From contig NZ_JADYUM010000015.1 in assembly GCF_021531815.1 (NCBI RefSeq), forward strand, positions 1-64,000: a stretch of DNA of 64,000 bases, given 5' to 3'. The DNA is from Pseudoflavonifractor phocaeensis. GTDB taxonomy: Bacteria; Bacillota; Clostridia; Oscillospirales; Oscillospiraceae. Within the stretch, counting starts at the first letter, position 1, and each line of letters begins with the position of its first letter. Below, piece after piece: positions 9,157 through 19,025 of the stretch. Position numbers and translations under genes: made by a program. The notes beneath the pieces were generated by a model. That model did no database searches and was not told the DNA's origin. It was given only the letters and a program-made list of their open reading frames with translations.

Positions 9157-11844
9157 ATGCTGGAGGACCACCGTCCGGATCCCGGCCCGCGGATGCGGGG
9201 CGCGCAGCAGGTCCGGGGGCAGACCGGGGGGCGGCTGAAGATATTCTTTGGTTACGCGGCCGGCGTGGGCAAGACCTACGCCATGTTGGAGGCTGCCCGC
9301 CGGGCTAAAGTCTCCGGCATCGACGTGGTAGCGGGCTATATCGAGCCCCATACCCGACCGGAGACCATGGCCATACTGGAGGGATTGGAGCGGCTTCCTG
9401 TCATAACAATCCCGTATAAAGGAAGGACGCTGCGGGAGTTTGACCTGGACGCGGCGCTCAAGCGCCATCCCCAACTCATCCTGGTGGACGAGCTGGCCCA
9501 CACCAACGCCGAGGGTAGCCGCCACGTCAAGCGCTACCAGGATGTGCAGGAGCTGCTGCGGGCGGGCATCGACGTCTATACCACCGTCAATGTCCAGCAC
9601 CTGGAGAGCCTGAACGACAAGGTGGCCGCCATCACCGGTGTCTCGGTGGGGGAACGTATTCCGGACAGCGTGTTTGACTCCGCCGACCAGGTGGAGCTAG
9701 TGGACCTGGAGCCCTCCGACTTGTTGGAACGGCTGCGGGAGGGGAAGATTTACCGCCCCCAACAGGCTGGTCAGGCCATGGAGAACTTTTTCACGGACAA
9801 GAACCTGGCCTCCCTCCGGGAAATCGCCCTGCGGCGGACGGCAGACCGGCTGGATGCGGCCCCTTGGTTCGAGGGGGACGAGAAGCCCAAGGCGGGGGAA
9901 CATATCCTGATCTGCCTGTCCGCCTCCCCCTCCAACGCCAAGGTCATCCGCACCGCCGCCCGCATGGCAAAGGCCTTCCATGGCGCGTTTACGGCCCTGT
10001 TTGTGGAGACGCCGGAGTTTGCCGACCTGTCCGAGGCGGACCGGAAGCGCATCAACGCCAATGTGCGCCTGGCGGAGGAGCTGGGCGCCAAGATCACCAC
10101 CACCTACGGAGACGACCCGGCGGTCCAGATCGCGGAATATGCCCGCATCAGCGGCATTTCCAAGATCGTGCTGGGCCGCAGCCCCCGCCGGGAGGGGTTC
10201 CATCCCACAAAAAACCTGGTGGACCGGCTCAACGAGCTGGCGCCGGACCTGGACATCTATATCATTCCGGACCAGCGGGCACGCCAGAAGACGGGCCGCG
10301 CCTTCCGGCGCAGCCGCCATCAGGAGCAGTTTTCCGCCAGCGATGTGCTGAAGATGCTGGGGGTCCTGCTGCTGTGTACCCTGGGCGGCTACTTCTTCTC
10401 CTTCCTGGGGATCTCGGACACCAACATTATCATGCTCTACCTGCTGGGGGTGCTGGGCATCTCCATGATCACCACCGGCCGGAGTTACAGCCTGGTGGCC
10501 TCGCTGCTGTCGGTGCTGGCCTTCAACTTTTTCTTTACGGCTCCCTATTTCACCCTGCGGAGCGATCCCAGCTATATCGCCACTTTCGGCATCATGCTCC
10601 TGGTGTCCCTGCTCAGCAGCTCTCTGACCATCCGGGTCAAGACCCAGGCCAAGATGAACGCGGACAAGGCCTACCGCACCGCCATCCTGCTGGAGTCCAC
10701 CCACAAGCTCCAAAGCGCGGAGCGGGCGGAGGATATTCTGACCATTGCGGCCCAGCAGCTGGGCCACCTGCTGGAGCGGGACCTGGTGGTATACCAGGCG
10801 GACGGCCAGGGCGGGCTGCTGCCGGCCATGCAGTTTCCGGTGGCGGAGGAGACGGACCTGTCCCCGCTGCTGACCCCCGCCGAGGAAGCCGCGGCGGAAT
10901 GGGTGATGAAAAACAACAAGCACGCGGGCGCCACCACCAATACCCTCCCCAACGCCAAATGCCTGTACCTCTCCATCCAGGGCAACGGCGGCGCCCTGGC
11001 CGTGGTGGGCATCGCCGTCAAGGGCGGCCAACCCCTGCTGGCCTTTGAGAAGAACCTGATGGTGGCCCTGCTGGACGAGTGCGGGCTGGCGCTGGAGAAA
11101 GAGCGCTCCATGCGGGAGAAGCAGAAGGCGGAGGCCCAGGCCGACCAGGAGGCTCTGCGGGCCAATCTGCTGCGGGCCATCTCCCACGACCTGCGCACCC
11201 CCCTGACCAGCATCTCGGGCAACGCCAACATCCTGATGGAGCGGGCGGACCAGCTGGAGCCGGACAAGCGCCAGAGCCTGTTCACCGCCATCTATGATGA
11301 CGCCATGTGGCTGATCAACCTGGTGGAGAACCTGCTGGCCATCACCAAGATCGAGGACAACCGCATCCATATGAACATGGAACCGGAGCTGCTGGAGGAT
11401 GTTTTTGCCGAGGCCCTGTCCCACCTGGACCGGAACGCCGGCAAGCACCACATCCGGGTGGTCCTGGAGGATGATATGCTGATGGCGGACATGGACGCCC
11501 GGCTGATGGTACAGGTGGTCATCAACATCGTAAACAACGCCATCAAGTATACGCCCGAGGGTTCCCACATCACCCTATCCGCCCGGAAAGACAACCGGCT
11601 GGTGGTGGAGATCGCCGACGACGGACCGGGCATTTCCGGCGAGGCCAAGGGGAAGCTCTTTGACATGTTCTACACCGCCAACAACGAGCGGGGCGACGGG
11701 CGACGGGGCCTGGGCCTGGGCCTTGCCCTCTGCAAATCCATCGTCACCGCCCACGGCGGAACAATCGAGGTCCTGGACAATCATCCCCGGGGTGCGGTTT
11801 TCCGCTTCACATTGCGCGCATCGGAGGTAAAGCCCTATGAATAA
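9157..11844 (+). CDS. kdpD: Sensor histidine kinase KdpD
   Basis: Membrane sensor of potassium limitation and osmotic state. An N-terminal KdpD domain carries the Walker A-like GYAAGVGKT (residues 32-40) and DELAHTN. A universal-stress-protein-like domain, four membrane helices (DUF4118, around residues 395-505) and a GAF-like region follow. A HisKA domain with HDLRTPLTSI and a C-terminal ATPase domain (DDGPGIS, GLGLGL) complete it. The ATG at 9157 has a GAGAGGAG ribosome binding site and is preferred over 9121. It overlaps kdpE by 8 bp. No kdpFABC pump is present, and the divergent ktr genes are the probable target. Confidence 0.95.
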   Translation: MLEDHRPDPGPRMRGAQQVRGQTGGRLKIFFGYAAGVGKTYAMLEAARRAKVSGIDVVAGYIEPHTRPETMAILEGLERLPVITIPYKGRTLREFDLDAALKRHPQLILVDELAHTNAEGSRHVKRYQDVQELLRAGIDVYTTVNVQHLESLNDKVAAITGVSVGERIPDSVFDSADQVELVDLEPSDLLERLREGKIYRPQQAGQAMENFFTDKNLASLREIALRRTADRLDAAPWFEGDEKPKAGEHILICLSASPSNAKVIRTAARMAKAFHGAFTALFVETPEFADLSEADRKRINANVRLAEELGAKITTTYGDDPAVQIAEYARISGISKIVLGRSPRREGFHPTKNLVDRLNELAPDLDIYIIPDQRARQKTGRAFRRSRHQEQFSASDVLKMLGVLLLCTLGGYFFSFLGISDTNIIMLYLLGVLGISMITTGRSYSLVASLLSVLAFNFFFTAPYFTLRSDPSYIATFGIMLLVSLLSSSLTIRVKTQAKMNADKAYRTAILLESTHKLQSAERAEDILTIAAQQLGHLLERDLVVYQADGQGGLLPAMQFPVAEETDLSPLLTPAEEAAAEWVMKNNKHAGATTNTLPNAKCLYLSIQGNGGALAVVGIAVKGGQPLLAFEKNLMVALLDECGLALEKERSMREKQKAEAQADQEALRANLLRAISHDLRTPLTSISGNANILMERADQLEPDKRQSLFTAIYDDAMWLINLVENLLAITKIEDNRIHMNMEPELLEDVFAEALSHLDRNAGKHHIRVVLEDDMLMADMDARLMVQVVINIVNNAIKYTPEGSHITLSARKDNRLVVEIADDGPGISGEAKGKLFDMFYTANNERGDGRRGLGLGLALCKSIVTAHGGTIEVLDNHPRGAVFRFTLRASEVKPYE

Positions 11845-12562
11845 ACCGCAGATCCTGTTTGTGGAGGACGACACCGCCGTCGGAAACCTGATCGCCACCA
11901 CCCTGGAGACCCAGAATTACCAGTTTCAGCGGGCCAAGAACGGACAGCAGGCGGTGCTGGACGCCCTGTCCTGCCGGCCGGACGTGATGCTGCTGGACCT
12001 GGGGCTTCCCGACATTGACGGCATCGAGATCATCAAGAAGATCCGCTCCTGGAGCAACATGCCCATCATCGTGGTGTCCGCCCGGTCCGATGACCGGGAT
12101 AAGGTGGCCGCCCTGGACGCCGGAGCGGACGATTATCTCACCAAGCCCTTCTCCGTGGACGAGCTGCTGGCCCGCCTGCGGGTGGCCCTGCGCCGGGTGC
12201 GCTATGACAGCCAGCGCACCGGGGACGAGGCGGCGGTCTACCGCAACGGCGGCCTTGTTATCGACTATGCCGCCGGCTGCGCCTACCGGGACGGCCAGGA
12301 GCTCCATTTGACCCCCATCGAATATAAGCTTCTGTGCCTGCTGGCCAAGCATACCGGCAAGGTGCTGACCCATAACTATATCATCAGCGAGATCTGGGGC
12401 ACTGCCTCGGAAAATATGTCCACGGAGCTGCCCTCCCTGCGGGTGTTTATGGCGACGCTGCGGAAAAAGCTGGAGCCGGACCAGAGCCATCCCCAATACA
12501 TCCAGACCCATATCGGGGTGGGGTACCGGATGATCCAGAGCAACCGGGACAGCGAAGGGTAG
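11837..12562 (+). CDS. kdpE: Response regulator KdpE
   Basis: OmpR/PhoB-type regulator paired with KdpD. The receiver domain has the acidic pair FVEDD, the phospho-acceptor aspartate in DVMLLDLGLPD, and the KPF lysine. The C-terminal winged helix includes LTPIEYKLLCLLAKH and GVGYRM. The start ATG lies within the end of kdpD, so the pair is translationally coupled. At 241 residues it is full length. Tandem 11-bp repeats in the intergenic region upstream (8755-8812) fit the DNA-binding mode of this family. Confidence 0.95.
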   Translation: MNKPQILFVEDDTAVGNLIATTLETQNYQFQRAKNGQQAVLDALSCRPDVMLLDLGLPDIDGIEIIKKIRSWSNMPIIVVSARSDDRDKVAALDAGADDYLTKPFSVDELLARLRVALRRVRYDSQRTGDEAAVYRNGGLVIDYAAGCAYRDGQELHLTPIEYKLLCLLAKHTGKVLTHNYIISEIWGTASENMSTELPSLRVFMATLRKKLEPDQSHPQYIQTHIGVGYRMIQSNRDSEG

Positions 12563-12670
12563 GTAACCCCCCGCGGGGGACGGGGCCGCGGCAGGTGGAG
12601 GGGAAACGCCCGGGACCTCCTGCGGACCGGATACGGACAACTGGAACGGGAGGTCCCCCTGAGAGGATAA

Positions 12671-12702
12671 AACGGCAGGCCGAAGCGGCCTGCCGTTTCC
12701 TT
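12671..12702 (+). terminator. Terminator after kdpDE
   Basis: AACGGCAGGCCG (12671-12682) pairs with CGGCCTGCCGTT (12686-12697), followed by a short T-rich tail. Confidence 0.8.
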
Positions 12703-12761
12703 TGCGCATGTTGCGGACATTTTGCGGGCAGGGCCTTGAATCTGGGATCATACCGCAAACA

Positions 12762-12808
12762 GCGCGGCCGGGAGAACTTTGCATGCTCCCGGCCGCGCCG
12801 TTTTTCTT
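12762..12808 (+). terminator. Second terminator after kdpDE
   Basis: A 13-bp stem GCGCGGCCGGGAG/CTCCCGGCCGCGC (12762-12774 with 12786-12798) is followed by TTTTT at 12801-12805. It lies before the 3' end of the convergent dctP-like gene. Confidence 0.85.
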
Positions 12809-12856
12809 TGCCCATGTTGTTGGGGGAACTTTGCTGTGTGTTCCGGGCCTTGGGTC

Positions 12857-13933
12857 CTATCCCGCCTGTTCCGCCGCCGCGCACCAGCGGTCCAGGATCT
12901 CGGTCCCCACCACGCCGGCGATGCTGGAGTAGGCCACGTCGTAGCTCAGCGCCCGGCATTGTGCCCGCAGCCCGGGGATCTGGTCGAAATCGATCAGCCG
13001 CGCGCCCTCCCGGAGCATCCGGTCCAGCGCTTCCTGATTCACCCGGTCCACATAGTCGGGCAGGATCTGGCGGCACTCCTCCGCCGCCTGCCACAGAATA
13101 TCCTGGGCCGTATAGGAGAGGCTGTCCCAGGTGATCTTGCTGACATGCATACCGCCAATATATAAAAGGTGGCTGCTGTTGGTCATATATTTCTGCACTT
13201 CATAAAATTTCCGGTTATAGATCTGGTCGTAGGGGTTCTCCTGTCCCTGCACGCCTCCCTTTTGGAGGGCAAGGTAGACGTCCGCGATGTCCATGGACAC
13301 CGTCTCCAGACCCAGGGCTTGCCAGAAGGCCACATGGTGCTCGTTGTACATGCAGCGGATGGTCATCCCCCTCAGGTCCGCCAGGGACTCCACCGGCTCG
13401 CTCAGGCTGAGATTCCGGAAGCCCTCGTCGGTGAGTGGGAGGAGGACCAGGCCTTTCTGGGCGTAGGCCTCCGCAAGATAATCAAAGAATACTGGGTCGG
13501 CCAGGGCGGCCCGGGCGTTTTCCAGGCTTTGGAACAGAAAGGGCATGTCGAACACCGCTGCCTCCGGGACAAAGGTGACCAAGGAAGCCGGGCTGGTAAT
13601 CTGAATGTCCACCGTGCCATACTGGCAGTCCCGGACCACCTCCAGGTCGCTGCCCAGGATGCTGTCGCTGTAGATGTCGATGGTGATCTTGCCGCTGCTC
13701 AGCTGTTCCACCCGCTGTTTGTACTGCTGGGCCCAGTAGCCGTTGATGGAGGTCTCGGGGCCGGAGTAGCTGAGGACCAGGTTGATTTGGCTGATCTTGT
13801 CGGAGTCATAGGGGGAGCCGGAACTGGCGGCCGGGATTGGCGGCTCCGGCTCGGCTCTCTCCCCTTCGGCCTCTCCCTGGCAGCCGCTGAGCAAGCATGC
13901 CAGGAGCAGGAACAGGGCGCTGATTCGTTTCAC
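12857..13933 (-). CDS. DctP-family (TRAP-type) solute-binding lipoprotein
   Basis: Extracytoplasmic binding protein for a carboxylate. The GTG at 13933 follows AAGGAGG. The first residues KRISALFLLLACLLSGC are a lipoprotein signal with lipobox LSGC, then a Pro/Ser linker and a DctP domain (PFLFQSLENARAAL, GMTIRCMYNEHHVAFWQALG, GGVQGQENPY). The 358-residue length is normal. No DctQ or DctM permease gene adjoins it. It overlaps the end of the upstream membrane AraC regulator by 4 bp, so it may serve that regulator as a sensor rather than feed a transporter. That is inference. Confidence 0.9.
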   Translation of the reverse strand: MKRISALFLLLACLLSGCQGEAEGERAEPEPPIPAASSGSPYDSDKISQINLVLSYSGPETSINGYWAQQYKQRVEQLSSGKITIDIYSDSILGSDLEVVRDCQYGTVDIQITSPASLVTFVPEAAVFDMPFLFQSLENARAALADPVFFDYLAEAYAQKGLVLLPLTDEGFRNLSLSEPVESLADLRGMTIRCMYNEHHVAFWQALGLETVSMDIADVYLALQKGGVQGQENPYDQIYNRKFYEVQKYMTNSSHLLYIGGMHVSKITWDSLSYTAQDILWQAAEECRQILPDYVDRVNQEALDRMLREGARLIDFDQIPGLRAQCRALSYDVAYSSIAGVVGTEILDRWCAAAEQAG

Positions 13934-15690
13934 GGCTGCTCCTCCTTGTGGTCGATACTCTGCCGGAATTGCTTCGGCGTCATGTTTGTGTGCTTCTTGA
14001 ACACCCGGAAGAAGGTGGCCACGCTGCAGAAACCGGTCAGGTAGCCGATCTCCTGGGCGGGCATATCGGAGGTGGCCAGCAGCTTTTTGGCGTTTTCCAC
14101 CCGGCAGTCGTTGAGGTAGGTGTTGAAATTTTGCTGCACAATGGTCTTGAAGATCCGGCTGAGATAGGCGGAGTTGATGCCAACATACTCCGCCGCACTC
14201 CAGCTTCAGCGCCTTGACCTGTTCCGGCAGCAGGTCGATGAGCAGCTGGTACAGCTGCCGCTTCATGCCGGGACCGGAGACGTCCCGGTCGATGTCGTAC
14301 AGCAGCTTCAGCAGCGCGCCGGCCAGTTTGTCCGTCTCCTCTTGCCGGATGGTGGTCAGCAGGTTTCGGATCTCGCCGATGTAGATGGTGCGCTCCCGTT
14401 CTCCAGAAGTGGCCATATCGGGCAGGTCGGAGTGGTAGCGGTTGAATTCCAGCTTGTTTTTTGCGTCGGCCATGGAGTCGGCCAGCCGGAACAGGTCCGG
14501 CGCCGGGGTCCCCATGCCGAACACCGGCTTGCCCATCTCCAGCTTCAGGCGGGAGAGCTCCTCCCGCAGCCGGCGGTAGTCCTCCTCCTGCCGCTGGGGC
14601 CCGGGGAAGGCACAGATCACGCACAGGTCGGCGGGAGATTTCGTCTGGATATGGTAGGGGATCTCCTGCCCCTCCATGATCTTCTGCAGCTTGTTCCGCA
14701 GACTCAAAACCGCCAGCTCCTGGGCCAGCCGGTCCGGAATGGCCTCCTCCGACAGCTCAATGGAGATCAGGATCACCGCGCAGGGCAGTTCCTCCCGGAA
14801 GGGGCTGCGGATCAACTCCAGCTGCTGCCGGACCGCGTTGGGATTGATCTCCTCCCTGCGCAGCAGGTCCCGGAACAGCTGCTCATGAATGGAATCCGCC
14901 GCCAGGGGCAGGTATTGCTCCAACTCCTCCTTTTGGGACAGCAGGTGGGAATAGGACAGCTCCAGATACTCCCACTCGCTCTGGTTGCGGGGGATCTCAG
15001 CCCCCGCTGTGGCCTGGACCTTCTGCACCAGGGAGGAGATGGGGCGGCTGATCCGCTTGGCCGACCACAGACTGGCTGCCAGGAAGAACAGGCATACCGC
15101 CAGCGCCGCGATCACCAGCAGCTCGTTGGAATACAAGTAGTGGGCGCTGAGCTTGCCCACCGGCTGGGTCACATAGACGCTGGTCCAGCCGGTAAACGGG
15201 TCCGTGGAGTAGATCACATGGGAACAGGAGCCGTTCTCCCAGTCGTAGAGGAAGCTCCCGTCCCCCGTTTCCTCCTGCTTGATGCGCTGGTACAGGGCGT
15301 CTGAAAGGGTGGTGTCTGTATTCTTGGGCAAAAACATCCGCATCCCGCTGGCGTTGAAGAACATCAGCGATTCGTCCCCGGTGGAGTTGATGGTCTGGTA
15401 GAATTGATCTGAGTCCAGATGGAACAGAATGTAGCAGGAGCACTTCTCATATTTAATGTTGGAGAACCCCTGGATCAGGTAGATGTCGTTGTTCTCCGTA
15501 TAGAAATAGGTGGCGGTGCCGTGAGCCTCATAGGGGACCATCTTGTTTTTCTTGGTCTGGAACCGGGCAAGTACCGCGGCGTAGGAATAGTCCTGATAGT
15601 TGGATAGCGTATAATCCGAGGAGAGGCCCAGGTCGCTGCGGGCGGAGTAGAGGTAGGCCGAGTCGATCAGGGTGGAGGAGTCGGCGGAGC
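13930..15690 (-). pseudogene. Membrane-bound AraC-family regulator, 5'-truncated and frameshifted
   Basis: One-component regulator: an extracellular Cache-like sensor (about 15690-15140), one membrane helix LLVIAALAVCLFFLAASLW, a cytoplasmic segment and an AraC DNA-binding domain at the C-terminus. The AraC part (EYVGINSAYLSRIF, then GYLTGFCSVATFFRVFKK) is read in another frame. One extra G near 14198-14204 shifts the frame. The N-terminal membrane helix is missing because the gene joins the 5' end of divergent tctC without an intergenic region. Its natural role was probably to control the adjacent transporter. Confidence 0.8.
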
Positions 15691-16733
15691 TGGTCAGCGC
15701 GCTGTTGGCCTGCGCCCTGACCGTCTCCCTGGCCGGCTGCGGCAGCTCCGGCTCCAACAAGGGCGGTACGTCCGCCAACCAGTCCCCGGCCCCTGCCTCC
15801 AGCGGCAATGCCGCTTCCTCCGCCAGCGGCGCCGGCTCCAGCTACGCTGACGTGTTCAAAAAGTCCATTGAGATCATCTGCCCCTGGGCCGCCGGCGGCG
15901 GCGCGGACGGCAATGCCCGCCAGATCGGCGCTGTGGTGGGCGAGATGACCGGCCAGACCGTCACCGTCTCCAACCAGACCGGCGGCAGCGGCGCTGTAGG
16001 TTTCTCCGCCATCATGAACGCCGATCCCGACGGCAACACCATCGGCATCATCACCGCTGAGCTGAACACCCTGCCTCCCCAGGGCCTGGTCACCTTTACT
16101 TATGAGGACATGTATCCCCTGATCCGGCTGTGCACTCTGCCCTCCGTGGTGTCCGTTCCCGCCAGCTCCCCCTTCAACACTCTGGACGAGCTGGTTGAGT
16201 TTGCCAAGGCCAACCCCGGCAAGCTGAAGGTGGGCACTGTGGGCACCGGCTCCATCTGGCACATCTGCGCCGCCAAGCTGATGTCCGCCGCCGGTATCGA
16301 GCTGACCACTGTTCCCTATGACGGTGCTTCCTCCGCCGCCACCGCCATGCTGGCCGGCGAGATCGACATGACCACCACTGAGCTGGCCGTGGCCCACGCC
16401 TATGTCCAGTCCGGCGACATGAAGATCCTGGGCATTATGACCGAGGAGCGTCTGGAGGACTACCCCGATTATCCCACCTGCCGCGAGCAGGGCTACGACT
16501 GCGTGGGCGGCTCCTTCCAGGGTATGTTCTGCCCCAACGACGTGTCCGACGACCTCAAGGCCAGCTGGGAGGCCCTGCTGACCGACGCCTATAACTCTGA
16601 CGCCTATCAGACCTACTGCAAGAACGCCGGTATGATCCCCGCTTACCTGGACCACGCCGGCTGGGAGGCCTTCCTGGCCGAGGACCTGGTCACGGTGGAC
16701 GCCCTGATGAAGGATCTGGGCCTGGCCAAGTAA
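15690..16733 (+). pseudogene. tctC: TctC-family tricarboxylate-binding lipoprotein, start lost
   Basis: Periplasmic-side binding protein of a tripartite tricarboxylate (TTT) transporter. The frame from about 15690 reads LVSALLACALTVSLAGC, a signal-peptide core with lipobox. The first codons (typically Met-Lys-Lys) are absent, and the frame instead runs back into the neighbouring regulator, with only a GTG at 15672. The mature part has the family motif FPWAAGG-like ICPWAAGGGAD and GAVGFSAIMNADPDG. It leads the tctC-tctB-tctA operon. It would be complete if the junction upstream proves to be an assembly error. Confidence 0.8.
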
Positions 16734-16752
16734 TCAATCACCGCCTGTCTCA

Positions 16753-16786
16753 GGGGAAGAGGCCGCCGCAGGGCAGCCTCTTCCCC
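16753..16786 (+). terminator. Intercistronic hairpin between tctC and tctB
   Basis: An 11-bp stem GGGGAAGAGGC/GCCTCTTCCCC without a strong T-run. Such hairpins after binding-protein genes usually stabilise the upstream message or attenuate the downstream genes. Confidence 0.6.
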
Positions 16787-16818
16787 CTATCTGAAACCGA
16801 TATAAAGGTGAGATCGAC

Positions 16819-17283
16819 ATGAAAAAAGCAAACGTCGCGGTGGGCTGTATGGGGATCCTGATCAGCGCTTACGTGATCTTCACGGCTTCCAAATTTCCGG
16901 AGAATCAAAGCGCGGTGGACCCCGGCGCGGCCTACTTTCCCACCCTGATGGGGTGGTTCGTCATCGCCCTTTGCCTTCTGCTCATTGTCCGGTCCCTGAT
17001 GGGCAAAGGCGCCGACATCCAAGAGACTTTTTCCATCACCCCCGGCGTTAAGCGCGCGGGTCTCGGTATTCTGCTGTTTGTGGCCTACTGTTTCCTGCTC
17101 AAACCCCTGGGCTTCATTTTGGACTCCGTCGCCCTGTGCGTTGCCGGCATGCTGCTGCTGCAAAACCGGAAGTATATCCAGATCGCGGTGATCAGCGTAG
17201 TCACCTCCGTGGCAATCTATGTGGTCTTCGCCACCCTTCTGGGCGCGAAGCTCCCCGCCGGCGTACTGGGCGGGATCCTGTAA
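16819..17283 (+). CDS. tctB: TctB-family small membrane subunit of TTT transporter
   Basis: Small four-helix subunit that accompanies TctA. The 154 residues contain hydrophobic segments near residues 8-25, 40-60, 75-105 and 112-140, with the family-typical DPGAAYFPTLMG between the first two. It lies 85 nt after tctC and 19 nt before tctA in the operon. The substrate is unknown but is usually citrate or another carboxylate. Confidence 0.9.
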   Translation: MKKANVAVGCMGILISAYVIFTASKFPENQSAVDPGAAYFPTLMGWFVIALCLLLIVRSLMGKGADIQETFSITPGVKRAGLGILLFVAYCFLLKPLGFILDSVALCVAGMLLLQNRKYIQIAVISVVTSVAIYVVFATLLGAKLPAGVLGGIL

Positions 17284-17302
17284 CAGAAGGAGCGGTACGG
17301 CA

Positions 17303-18787
17303 ATGACAAATCTTTCCTTGTTTTTCAGTTCCGTGGGGGAACTGCTGACCGACCCGAAGTGTCTGCTTTTGGTCTTTGTCGCAGTGGCCTGCGGCATCGT
17401 GGTGGGCGCCCTTCCCGGCCTGACCGCCACCATGGGCGTGGCCCTGATGGTCCCCTTTACTTACAGCATGGACATGCGGTATGGTCTTCCCATGCTGATG
17501 GGCATCTACTGCTCCGCCGTGTACGGCGGCTCCATCTCCGCCATCCTCCTCAACACCCCCGGCACCCCCGCCGCCGCCGCCACGGTCATGGACGGCTATA
17601 CCATGGCGAAACGGGGCGAAGCCGGGCGGGCGCTGAGCATGTCCATCTTCGCCTCCACCGTGGGCGGACTGATCGGCGTGGCGGTCATGATTCTGGCGGC
17701 CCCCGCCATGTCCAAGATCGCCCTGCACTTCACCTCCGCGGAATTCGCGGTGATTGCCCTGTTCGGCCTGTCCGTCATCGTCAGTATCTCCGGCGACAGC
17801 CTGCTCAAGGGCTTTATTGCCGCCGGCCTGGGCCTGCTGCTGTGCTGCATCGGTCTGGACCCCATGGACGGCTATCCCCGCTTTACCTTCGGTTCCATGA
17901 ACCTGTACAGCGGCTTTGAGCTGGTCCCCGTGCTCATCGGCCTGTTCGCCGTGTCCGAGTGCCTGGTGAGCATCGAGAACATTGAGCATGCCAAAACGGT
18001 GAAGAGCAAAATGGAGCGCCTGCTCTCGCCCCTCTCTGACATCAAGCGGTGTATGGGGCACATCATCAAGTCCGGCCTGCTGGGCACCTTCATCGGCTGC
18101 ATCCCCGGCGCCGGGTCCGACATCGCCTGCTTTGTGGCTTACGGCGAGGCCAAGCGTTCCTCCAAGCACTCGGAGGAGTTTGGAACGGGCTGTATTGAGG
18201 GCGTGGCCGCCCCCGAGTCCGCCAACAACGCCGTGGGCGGAGGCGCCATGATCCCCATGCTCTCCCTGGGCGTGCCGGGCGACCCGGTCACCGCCGTCCT
18301 CATCGGCGCGCTGATGATCCAGGGCCTGACCCCTGGCCCGTTGCTCTACCGGGACCACCAGGACGTGGTGTACCTGATTTTCGCGGCCATGGTCATCGCC
18401 AACATCTTCATGTTCATCATCGCCACCGCCGGCCTGCCCCTGTTCACCAAGGTCATCTCCATCGACAAAAACATTTTGGTGCCTGTTATCTTCATCCTGT
18501 GTATGGTGGGCTCCTTCTCCCTGCGCAACAACATCTTTGATGTTTGGACCGCGCTGGCTTTCGGCGTCGTGGGTTACCTGATGCAGAAGGTCAAGCTGCC
18601 CGTGGCCCCCGTTCTGCTGGCCCTGATCCTTGGCCCCATGGCGGAGGAGAACCTGCGGCGCATGCTGGTGGCCAACGACGGCAGCTACATGCCGCTGACC
18701 AGCCCCATCTGCCTGGTGCTGTTTGCCCTGTCTGTCTTTATGGTTGTCTCCTCCCTGAGAAAACAGAAGAAGAACAAATCCAAATAA
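17303..18787 (+). CDS. tctA: TctA-family large permease subunit of TTT transporter
   Basis: Main membrane permease of the tripartite carboxylate transporter. The 494 residues have about twelve hydrophobic segments and the family motifs GALPGLTATMGVALMVPFTY, YGGSISAILLNTPGTPAAAAT and GTFIGCIPGAGSDIACFVAYG. The ATG at 17303 follows an AGAAGGAG ribosome binding site, so the upstream in-frame extension from 17219 is discarded. It is the last gene of the operon, followed by a strong terminator. Confidence 0.96.
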   Translation: MTNLSLFFSSVGELLTDPKCLLLVFVAVACGIVVGALPGLTATMGVALMVPFTYSMDMRYGLPMLMGIYCSAVYGGSISAILLNTPGTPAAAATVMDGYTMAKRGEAGRALSMSIFASTVGGLIGVAVMILAAPAMSKIALHFTSAEFAVIALFGLSVIVSISGDSLLKGFIAAGLGLLLCCIGLDPMDGYPRFTFGSMNLYSGFELVPVLIGLFAVSECLVSIENIEHAKTVKSKMERLLSPLSDIKRCMGHIIKSGLLGTFIGCIPGAGSDIACFVAYGEAKRSSKHSEEFGTGCIEGVAAPESANNAVGGGAMIPMLSLGVPGDPVTAVLIGALMIQGLTPGPLLYRDHQDVVYLIFAAMVIANIFMFIIATAGLPLFTKVISIDKNILVPVIFILCMVGSFSLRNNIFDVWTALAFGVVGYLMQKVKLPVAPVLLALILGPMAEENLRRMLVANDGSYMPLTSPICLVLFALSVFMVVSSLRKQKKNKSK

Positions 18788-18808
18788 GCTTCCACAAAAC
18801 GAAACGGG

Positions 18809-18841
18809 AGCGCCGCGGAATCTGTATTCCGCGGCGCTTTT
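18809..18841 (+). terminator. tctCBA terminator
   Basis: A 13-bp stem AGCGCCGCGGAAT/ATTCCGCGGCGCT (18809-18821 with 18826-18838) with a TTTT tail. Confidence 0.93.
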
Positions 18842-18847
18842 GAATGA

Positions 18848-18884
18848 AAAAAGTCCTGTAGCCAGTATGGTTACAGGACTTTCT
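18848..18884. terminator. Second hairpin downstream of tctA
   Basis: AAGTCCTGTA (18851-18860) pairs with TACAGGACTT (18872-18881), with an A-run before and T-rich bases after. It would work in either direction. The rest of 18885-19025 holds nothing I recognise. Confidence 0.6.
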
Positions 18885-19025
18885 TCTGGCACCCCTTTCG
18901 TTTTGCGGGAGGAATCGGAAGCCCGGAGATTGGGATGAACCTGAGCTTCTTTATGGGACGGCAACGGCTGCGTTCACGGAAAAGCATGCGGCGAACGATA
19001 CACAATCCGCCGGGCCGTTCCAAAT

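Noticed and set aside
12857..15808. Single open frame of 983 codons joining the AraC regulator and DctP
   Set aside because: It results from one extra base in the regulator. The middle 100 residues are out-of-frame translation of the AraC domain, and the first 40 are antisense to tctC.
18848..18884. Second hairpin after tctA as a small RNA gene
   Set aside because: No promoter is visible. A terminator is the simpler reading.
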